In this document: one piece after another, positions 55,059-64,000 of the stretch
How the letters are laid out: each line of letters starts with the position of its first letter
How positions within the stretch are numbered: the first letter of the stretch is position 1
Assembly (NCBI RefSeq): GCF_963675165.1
Contig: NC_087385.1
Location: forward strand, 4,326,412 to 4,390,411
Reading direction: 5' to 3'
Length of the DNA stretch: 64,000 nt
Source: Halichondria panicea
Lineage: Eukaryota > Porifera > Demospongiae > Suberitida > Halichondriidae
Notes under the pieces: model-generated
The model's database searches: none
What the model was told of the DNA's origin: nothing
The model's input: the letters and a program-made list of their open reading frames with translations, nothing else
Made by a program: the position numbers and the translations under genes

Positions 55059-57796
55059 ATGCAGTTCCCCAACGTGACAGTAAGGGGAGCAGGAGGTTGT
55101 CAACAGTTCTCTGATGTCTACTATGGCAGGCTGCTTGGGCTAATAGAGAAAGAAGACAAGCTAGTGTTCAAGCAAGATGGTGAGCTCATTCTAATAAAAG
55201 CCACTGACTGACCTGTTGCGTCTTTTTGCAGGTCGCAGTCGCTTTGCTCATTTTATCTCCTACCCGTTGCCTCTCACCCCTCCCAATACAAGTACAGTGC
55301 ATACCATACATGCTCTCACATCAACACCCGGCCCCACCTACCCACAGGAACTCCGTATGACCTGACTAGGTTCGAGCAGCCTGATGAAGTGCTACCTCCT
55401 GGACGCAAGTTCAACATCTATCACCAACTCCTCTACTTTTACTCCAACCACACTGACGTTCATTTACCTATCTCCGTTGCAACAGAATTGCTACCACCTA
55501 CTCGACCAACAATCTCAAAGAATCCAAACTATTCAAAATATAAAATCGAGTTCTCCAAAGCTCGTACCCGAAGTGCATCGTACCCTACAGCTTCTGACTC
55601 GGCTAAGCCTTCAGACCACCCCTCTTGCTGTTCTATTGTGGCCCAGCTAGATGACCTGTTGTTGTGGGCATGTGGACCTGACCAGAAGACTTTAGGTGTG
55701 TGTGTGTGTGTGTGCGTGCGTGCGTGCGTGAGGTGTGCCTATTCATTGTGATACTGTTTTGTAGGTGTGGCTCGTCTTTCATTTGTGTCTACAATCTTCC
55801 AAGAGTCAGACTCATTCTTAAGTTGGTCGCGATGCCACTCCCCACTCCCCTTCACCCCACTGCAAGCCCTGAGCATGCCTGCACAAATACGTCATATACA
55901 GACGGCTAAGATAAATAAAATAGGTGAACACCTTCTGTTCAATTCTTTTTTCCAAAATTAGTTGATACACAAAGTTGATACACAAAATTGTACTTGTCTT
56001 TGTGTGTGCAGGTTATGTAGGTGTAAGATGTGACTACTACGTTTGTGTCCTGCTGGTCAGTGAAGGAGGGCTGGAGGCAGTGAAGGTCCATCAAACGCAG
56101 CACCTCATCACACTATCAGCTTTTAGGTGTGTGTTGTCATGTGTTATGCAGCTCTTTATCACTTGTGTCCCATATTCCCACAGTCCATATGTGCCGGAAG
56201 AGTTTGTAGTATTCACTGAACCAGGAGGACTCTGTCTCATTTCTCCAGTGTCAAACATCACCCAGATAACGACTCCACTTCACCCGCAGGCTCTGTGCTT
56301 TGGCCCCCACCCACGCTCTGTGATTATTGCCGTTGACAGCACAGTGCACAAAATAGACTGGAGGGTGAATGAAACAGTTCATACAATTTTCATATTACTT
56401 TTCCATTATTTTTTCAGACCTTTCCTGTCTCCACATGTATCCTTTATGAAGCTAAGCAGCGGATCACGTGCATGTCACATGACCCGGCTCACCTGTTCAG
56501 TGTGTTTATGTGCACTCGGAACCATCTCCTTGCCATTGATCTGAGGGAGCCAGGTCGACTAGTGCTCTCTGTGTTACTCGAGATCACACGACCACCATTC
56601 TTCATCACCTTCACCAGCAGCCATGAAGAGAGTGAGTAGCCTCACTCTCAGCCTCAACCCTGGCTTTTACAGTACACAGTCTGCATGGTGATTATTGAGC
56701 AAACCTGAGAGTCTGTTGATAGTATAATGATCATAGTTGATGATAGTTGCATCTTCCCTGTAGCTCTTCTGATGCTGGTCAGTTGGATGGAATGTACGGT
56801 GGTGGGTGTGTCCAAGTCACCACCCCTGAGGACCACCACTCGTCCACACCTGGTCATGAACTTCAAGTATGCACGTCTTACTTAATTTTAAACGTTAACT
56901 ACTTATCTTTGTAGGGTGATGCATAATCGACTGATGGCCGCCGGGCTCCCGTGTGAGGGACGACTATGTCACGTGACCTATCGTCTCACCCGACCAATCA
57001 TAGGAGCCGCTCTCTGGTTTGCTGATTCCACTTATGCTTCTATCATTGTAAGTACGGCCTTCTAAAACAACAATTCATCATATTTAATTAATTACACCCA
57101 ATCATCCTTATCCCCCACCATATCATACAGGCGACAGATCTAGGAGATGTGTTTCATCAGAGTTGGACATATGAGGACACACCCACTTCCTCTGCTGAGT
57201 ACATTTTAAGTGCTTCGAGTTGTCATGGCTACAATCTCTGGTTGGAGGAAGCCTTCACCCAAGAAAAGGTATGGTTAAATGGTGGTAGTCTTCAGGTGGA
57301 AATTCCACTGATGGTGGCAAAAGTTTGTTGACAATCTGTATCAATTAGCAATCAGTTGCGTCAATTTACTGTGCAGGAGCTTGCTGAGTACCATGAAATA
57401 CTCCCGACTGGAGGAAGGCCATTTATGAGATCATCCGCCAGCAACTGTGTCATGGATTGTAAGTAACGCCTAAATAGCATCTCTCTTAATTAACCGTTTA
57501 CTGCCGCACATGCAGACATTGTGTCCCCCGAGACTCCTCCCACTCGACTGTGTGTCCGCTGTCACTTCATGTTCACACTTGGCTGTCGGATTGACCCCTC
57601 TCATCACATGAGTACCCGAGCCACTACACCTGCTCACTGCACCTTCTGTGGAGGACTGATCGACCTTGTCAAGACCGAGAAAAGCCGCCATGCCGACTCC
57701 GTGGCTTCTGCTATGGAAGAACTGAGGAAAGTGATACCCCCACCACATGAAGCTGATGATATAGACAGTACTCTCTTGCATGGGTGGACAGACTGA
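55059..57796 (+). CDS. TAF1C-like RNA polymerase I selectivity factor (SL1) subunit
   Basis: The start ATG at 55059 (MQFPNVTVRGAGG) opens a multi-exon frame through SRFAHFISYPLPLTPPN, SYPTASDSAKPSDHPSCCSI, PYVPEEFVVFTEPGGLCLIS, HPRSVIIAVDSTVHKIDW, SVCLCTRNHLLAIDLREPG, LTRPIIGAALWFADSTYASI and ATDLGDVFHQSW, ending LLHGWTD. Patterns of the type HPR-x-VIIAVDSTVHKID and IIGAALWF...LGDVFHQ resemble the beta-propeller of TAF1C, which helps recruit Pol I to rDNA promoters. Overall identity would be low, so the name is a moderate call. The C-terminus has a Cys/His cluster (CVRCHFMFTLGC ... HCTFCGGL), a zinc-ribbon-like pair that I do not recall in vertebrate TAF1C. A different propeller protein cannot be excluded. 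Confidence 0.5.
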
Positions 57797-57980
57797 TAGC
57801 ATTTGTGTCTATTACTGTGTTATAATTATAGTCATGTGTCACATGATTAATTTGCTTGAAGAACAATTGACTTTATATACAGAAATAAATAGAATGGAAA
57901 GTATCTTCAAAAAACACTAATTTGATAAAACACACAAGAATTAATAGGAGAGATAAAAAAGCAACAATGAAAAATGAGAT

Positions 57981-60900
57981 TTAGTTCACTCTAATGATGA
58001 CTGCCTCACTACTTGAGCAGCAGTAGGGTGCTTCCCTGCAGGGAAAGAAGAACCGGTAATAGCCACTGACAAACGTGTACAGTCAGTCACACACAATGTA
58101 GATAGGCTAAAATGACGGCTATATAAAAGGATAAAATCGTGGCTATCTCGTCTTCTATCTGGCTATCATGGCTAAAATCATGGGGAGGTAGAAATAGAGT
58201 GCATGGCTACAATAGTGTGTGTGCACCTGGTCCCCAGTCGTGGTGCCGTGCTCTGGAGGAGGGAGGTGGAGGTGATCTCCAGGTTCTTGATAAACACCAT
58301 CAGCTCACAAAGTGTCCTTAGTCGTGGGGGCAGGTCCGCTCCGGCACCCTCCCCATCCTCACGAGCAGCCACTGTGGCCTCGTCTGGGGGGGGGGGGAGA
58401 TTGTTGGCAGCACATAAACTCAAGGGTGATAACGCATTCAAGAATAGCTGCTAGAGTAAACTCAGGGGAGGTGATAATAAATTTCAACAGCAAGAATAGC
58501 TATTAGAAATAAAGTACAGTAGCTACCTTTCATTTTCATAAGATAGTCTTGACCAGCCAGAAACATCTTGTAGATATTGTGAAGCTCTTTCTGAAGGTCG
58601 ATGTCCTCTCTACAGCCCAACATCCGGACAGCTCTGTGGGGGGTAGTAGGGTAGTCACATTACTATAGGGGAGGTCAGCAACTTACAATGAGAGTGGTTT
58701 GCATCCTCCGGTAGTGTCCTCCGAAGGACTGCCACAGCTGCATAATAATAATAATAATAATTATGTACAACGAACACACAACACATTAGAAGGGTGGGGG
58801 CTGGTGTATTGCCAGAAAGAATGCCATAACTACATTCAGCAGCTGTAAGGTTACAATACTGACCAGGTCCAGTCTCCCCCGATAAAGGCTCCACTGTGGT
58901 AGAAATCCATGGGTGAACTAGAGCAGACTTTTGCTAAAGCACGCAACCTAGTACATATAATGATGTCAACGGGATATCACAATAATAATTATGAACTGGT
59001 ACGCACCATTCGAGCTGCTCCACACTGTTGCTGGCCTGCATGTATAGGATCCTAGTGGGCTGAACAACCTGCATCATCTGTGTGTGCGTGTATGAGGGGG
59101 GGGGGGGGTTGGGGGATAATGGACTTAAAGCTTCAGACTGGTCCACTCACAAATTTCATTGAGAAGACATCATCGTCTACTCTCTCGACAGCGAGGAGCT
59201 CATCTGGTGGGATGCTGCACAGAGGGGCTTCCCCCTTGCCCTTGTGGTAGCTCAGACCAGCGTTTGTTAAAGAAAAGAATCGTCTCCTGAAGTTCTTAGG
59301 GCCCTTCTTACGACCTTGTGACCTCTTCACCAGGTACCTACACAAAACATTTTACTTAGCTCAATTCTTTAGTATGTAGATCTAGTCAGGAATGTAAAAC
59401 TTCATGATATGGCCTTTCAAAGGACTACAAAACACATATCATTTAATTGAAAATGCACTATCCTAGCTCAAGTTACTAACAAAATAGGCCCATTTCAGAA
59501 AATCATCAAGGACAGAGTCATATAATTATATTATGTCAGCTTGATATGCTCTGGTTATTGAGCGTAGGGGTGCCTATCCTTCCAATCAATACACAATGTT
59601 TACAATGCAGCTTACCCCTCCGTGAATACGGTGTCCTCCTGAGAGCATTCCGACCCCCCCTGGGGGTCAGAGATGGCCGTGAGGTAGGCCATCACATTCT
59701 GTGTCTGGTCCTGGAGCTCCATGTTCAGTTTGCTCATGTGCAGCTCCTTGTGCTTCAGACTTGCCGACTAGAGGAGGGGGGAGGTAGAGAGATCATGTGA
59801 CAGTGTAAGGGTGGAAACTGGTGGGTGTGTACCTTTGGTCCACCTATGTTGACAAGGCTTTGCACACTCTTTGAGATAAGGGTCAGAGTTCGAGCCACCA
59901 CTGGACTCTAGAGTAAAGGAGAAATTCTTCTTTACACATAATATTGCCATATAAGGTTAATAGAAGAGCAGTGAAGTTGCAATACACATAGAAATAATTA
60001 ATGACACCCGCCCCCCCCATATACACACACGCCCACTCACAGGGTACTCTTGTCTGAGGTGAAAAAGCTTTGGGCTGAGGATGGCCGGTGCAAAGAACCG
60101 TAGGAACACAAACCCACTCACTGCTGAGTACTGTACTGTCTCTTGACTATCTGGTTGTTAAGGAAACAATACAGACAATTAAACATGCAAACAAAGTGTA
60201 GGATTGCATTTTCTCAGAGACTGGTTTCAAATACCTCTGACCAAATATGTATTTTTAATGAGTAACTATACTTGGCATACAGATGATATGCATATACCTG
60301 GGAACTTTCTTATAGCTGCCTCTCGCAGCATGGCGAACACAGAGCACATGATCCGTGGACAGGAGCGAGCCGAGGCAGTGATGGCTGATATGATCTTGAC
60401 CACAAAGAACATAAGGTTAGCCATATTGACGTCAACATTGTCTCCATCATTCAGCCTGGCTTGGTCAATCTCACAGTTTTTCCGCGCCTCGTAGATCTGC
60501 ACGATAAATAGGGGAGTGATTATGGATCTTCTGAGAACTTGCATGAGCACATAAATCAAAGTTTTGAATGTCACAATTACACTGTAGTAGTATTCTGAGG
60601 GGCCACTAATGTACAAGATTACCTCCAGACCAATCTGCTGAATTAACGATGACGTCATATCTCACCTCGTCTATGCAGGGGGTGAGTGTCTTCTTGAGAT
60701 AGTCGTGTCCATTGACCTTCATGAACTCATCAATGACCTTTGATACTAGTGAGTTGCCTCGGAATAGAGTGTTTGGGTCTCTGTTGTGTGAGGTGTGGTG
60801 GAGGGATAAACACAACATGAGAAATGAGGTCAAAATTGTCAAAATTTAGACACAATAAACATTTTCCCAACAACAGTTGTTTGCAGTGTGTAAATGGACC

Positions 60901-62543
60901 AACTTACAGCGTGCCATTCACTTCGAGTTCTATCAGATAACGCATCATCTCTTCAAGCTAAAGAGAGAGAAAATAGTGAAATAATTCTAGACTGCTTCTC
61001 TTACCTTATTAAGGGACAGGAATGTCTTGACCAGTGATCGTCCCATGGAAGGTCGGTCTTTAGAACATTCATTTAGCAGCCACATTGCACTATTGCTGAA
61101 CTCCTGTACATATTATTATATTAATAAGCCGCTGCCTGGGTGTTTTATGGAGGTATCTATCAAGAGTATGTGAGTGCTAACAGGAGTGAGTTAAATACAG
61201 ACACACACAACAGGGTGAACTCACCCCGTTCTCAAAGCTGCGTGCCAGTAGGGAGATGAGTGGCTCATAGGAGGAGCGAGGATGAACGTAGTCTAGTGCA
61301 TAGTTTACTTTGATCCTCATGGTCCCAATACTTGGTTGTGGGATTCTTCCAGAGACGTTGGGGCGTGGGAGGAGGGTGTACCAGCTGGTGTGAGCCTTGC
61401 CCGGCTCGAGAGATCCAATCAGCAGGTTAACCTGGCCCATGAATACATCCTCAGAGAGCAGCGACTGATGCCATATTGATGCTCTGTGAGGAGAAGGGGG
61501 GGGGGGAAGATCATTCAGCTACACACTGTTAATTATGACTACAACCTACCTGACAATGATGTTGCGTAGATCCTTGACACTATTGATCTATAGAATTTTA
61601 TTATTATCGATAAGCTCACATTTTTTTGCCTGAACTCACAGGGAAGTCGAAATTGTCTTGAAACTTTGGATTGACGGTTCTCTTGTGAACTTGGCCACGC
61701 TTCAGCTCTGATTGTATCCCTGGTCCGTTACCTAACAGCAACACCTGACAGTAGGGGTCGGACAGTCCACTTGTACCCCACACACTGAGACCACATCCTT
61801 CAAGTACCCTATGGGACAGAATGCCAAAATATCAGATAAACCCAGCCAGGCATGTAACTCACCGAACTGATAGGACAAACTGAGTATGTCCGACACCACT
61901 ACGATTCAGCATTAACTTCTCAGAAACATTCAGTGACACTTGCACGCAACCCTGAGGAGACACACCATCCATTAGCCATGCACTAACACGCAAAGTATCC
62001 TCTCACCTGTACTTCAGAGTCAGGACCTATAGGCTTGATGGGGTACCAGCGATCCTCCCTCACAGGGTCATTTTTGAGCTCCTCACAGCTGATGGCAACC
62101 TTTCCCAGCATTGTGTCTCGAGACAGACTGCAACTCTCCCAGACGTAGAAGGACAGGTGACGGAATGAGCGAGGGACAGTGAACTTGTACTCCTCACCGT
62201 AGAATGGACTGCATGTGTTTTGATATGCATGAACGAGAAACCATATACACTCAGACTACAAAATACTTTTAATACATGAGATGCATAGATCTCACGTTAG
62301 ACTTTTCTCTACCACTGCTGTTCTGAATATCTCTTCTTGGTCTAGGCCCACACACACATAGGTGTCCCTGCTGGACCTCAGGTCATTGGAGGTTGAAAGG
62401 TTCTTGGCCTCAACTATACACAGAGCAAGCAATAGACACATTTACATGTACCAGCATGCGAAATACTTACGAACTCTCATTGAGATGACCTCCTCCACCC
62501 TTCCACTCTCGACTGGAGATTCATTCGCCTTGATCTCAGACAT
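57981..62543 (-). CDS. GAP1-family RasGAP (RASA2/RASA3-like): C2-C2-RasGAP-PH-Btk
   Basis: Turns off Ras by stimulating GTP hydrolysis at the plasma membrane. The start [19 protein letters not shown] at 62543 leads into the first C2 domain ([40 protein letters not shown]). The second C2 follows ([20 protein letters not shown]). The RasGAP domain has the arginine finger in [19 protein letters not shown], then [20 protein letters not shown] and the FLR motif in [17 protein letters not shown]. The PH domain has [20 protein letters not shown] and [20 protein letters not shown]. The Btk zinc motif is intact: [14 protein letters not shown] with a later GGCK. It ends EAVIIRVN. Order and length match RASA2/3; RASAL1 is less likely. 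It ends tail-to-tail with the TAF1C-like gene, 185 bp apart. Confidence 0.92.
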
Positions 62544-62771
62544 GACAGCTACAGTACAAGTACAACTAGTTAGGTTGATTAATTAATTTGGTGGGGCTAT
62601 TAAAATCTAGATCTCTAGCTCAATCTGCAACGCCCTCAGTCAATCAATATCGTTATAAAAGAAATACTACGGTATAGAATCATCATGACATAAAAACAAT
62701 ACAGTGAGTATCTTACAAAAGTGCATAAAGAATTATACTACTACACTGTGTTCTTAGTGTGTCCATGGTAA

Positions 62772-63801
62772 CTAGTATCCGAGGGCCTTGTAGGTGCTGA
62801 GTAGGACGTTGGTGTGGTTGATGAGACGGTTAGCACTAAGGAACACATGCTCTGACCTGTGGGCGCAGCAAACAGCAGAGTCACTATGGAGACCATGGGA
62901 TAATAATTCAATACTCACCTGCCATCTTTGAAGTACCTCTTGAGAGTATCACTGAAACTACGTGAGCTCTTCACAAACACTCTCTTTCGACTGTCCAATA
63001 CCTGTATTGTACACACAGTGGTGAACTAATACACAATAATTATTAATACAAATTAATTTTACATTCCAACATAACTATCAAACCTTTCTGTATTCCTTCA
63101 TTTGAACGTCTGCCTGATGCTTTTTAGATACCTCATTGACTGCATCCAGCACATCCTTGATGGAGCTTGCCACATCACGAATAATCTGTAAGAATTTTGA
63201 CCTGTCTCTGATTTGGTCAGGAATATGACTCAGCTTGACTTTGAGTGCTGCATGGGGTGGAACAGCAAGAAAGCCAACAATAAAATTTAGAGACAATTAA
63301 ACATTAATTGTAGTTAGTAGCTTTGAGCCAAATGCAAATTAACTACTTTCCACTAAACGTTAGTGTCCTCTGTTTACATAGCTCTTTCCCTAAATTGGAC
63401 AAACTACAGCCACTAGTGACCTAGTGTCAACAGATGCTTTTACATAAACACATCAATCATCAGTTGACACACACCATTAGCGTGCGTACCTTTAGCTCTG
63501 AAGTTGAGCACAACAAACTCGTCTTCCTCAGAGCTGATGGTGTAGGTGGTGACATCATGACAGGCTAGTCTGAGCAGGACCTCTGGGAGATTGAGACTAA
63601 CTCCCTCTGCATCTAGAACACCACTGATGAACTCCTCACTCAGACCTGGGTGGGCTCGCTCAGCCTGAGGGGTGGTGGGGGTGGTATAAGGACATTTCCA
63701 TTGTGGGATACTAGGTACGCATAGTGTTAGTGCTGATATACCTTGTTAAAGGCAGCCCTGAGAGTGTGGACAGCTGCTATGTTTTTTTCATCAGCCTCGA
63801 G
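62772..63801 (-). CDS. PDCD10: Programmed cell death protein 10 / CCM3 (5' partial)
   Basis: Adaptor of STRIPAK and of GCKIII kinases, with an N-terminal dimerisation segment and a C-terminal FAT-homology domain. Exons from 63801 read [91 protein letters not shown] and [20 protein letters not shown], ending KALGY. These follow human PDCD10 almost motif for motif (TLRAAF, SFSDTLKxYFKDG, VSANRLIxxTN). The first exon or exons lie beyond the window. It lies 229 bp upstream of the RasGAP start, in the same direction. Confidence 0.93.
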
Positions 63802-64000
63802 CTGTTAGGGAGTAAATGGTTTTAATAATTAACAACACCACATAGTCTACTCAAAATAGCTAGACTATAATTATAAATATTGAGTATCCAATGTAGCGAA
63901 ATCCAGCTCCACTCCCAAAACACAAATATGCTACCATATCAATGACACACACATTGTAGCCTTAAAGGCAAAATAGATAGATATGAAGACATGCACTATT

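Noticed and set aside
1-64000. tRNA, rRNA or prokaryotic operon signals
   Set aside because: I saw no cloverleaf-type A/B boxes, rRNA motifs or ribosome binding sites that I could support by eye.

Overview
The window is eukaryotic nuclear DNA. Its genes are interrupted by short GT-AG introns, several neighbouring genes share head-to-head promoters, and the noncoding space is full of small inverted-repeat transposons. Gene content is animal: gamma-tubulin complex GCP3, PDCD10/CCM3, a GAP1-type RasGAP, UGGT, a TAF1C-like factor and death-fold/ZU5 proteins. Compactness, high intron density and a tandem expansion of death-fold genes suggest an early-branching animal, most plausibly a demosponge. 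That is inference from gene style; no species marker was identified.

Region 1 (1-25.5 kb) is an accessory, fast-evolving array of four paralogous genes, here called A, B, C and D, all on the + strand. B and D encode an N-terminal CARD-like helical segment, a ZU5 domain, a UPA-like middle section and two C-terminal death-domain-like segments, on four exons with conserved phases. A is cut by the window start, C is a pseudogene with stops and frameshifts, and D has a disrupted ancestral start. A resembles C and B resembles D, including their 3' flanks, so the array looks like a duplicated two-gene block (A-B, then C-D). A complete Ginger-type DNA transposon with TIRs, a 4-bp target duplication, integrase, Ulp1 protease and PHD finger sits between B and C. 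A decayed kelch-repeat gene on the - strand lies between C and D.

Region 2 (25.5-43 kb) holds conserved housekeeping genes: a double ADF-H (coactosin-like) gene (-) head-to-head with TUBGCP3 (+), which contains a small antisense intronic ORF; a single-exon CDC123-like gene (-); a D-cysteine desulfhydrase-like PLP enzyme (-); and a CYP46-like cytochrome P450 (-).

Region 3 (43-64 kb) starts with a partial duplicate of the 3' end of UGGT, whose final piece is triplicated, together with MITEs. It continues with the full UGGT gene (-), which ends in an HTEL ER-retrieval signal and hosts a piggyBac-like remnant and a TIR element with an 11-bp TSD. UGGT shares a 327-bp divergent promoter with a TAF1C-like gene (+). 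A RASA2/3-like RasGAP (-) and PDCD10 (-, 5' end outside the window) follow.

Several transposon families are defined from the sequence alone by TIRs plus exact target-site duplications: Ginger (4 bp), hAT-like with CAG...CTG ends (5 bp, four insertions), a TAGCCTCG-ended family (9 bp, three insertions), Tigger/pogo-like (TA), piggyBac-like (TTAA) and one long-TIR element (11 bp).
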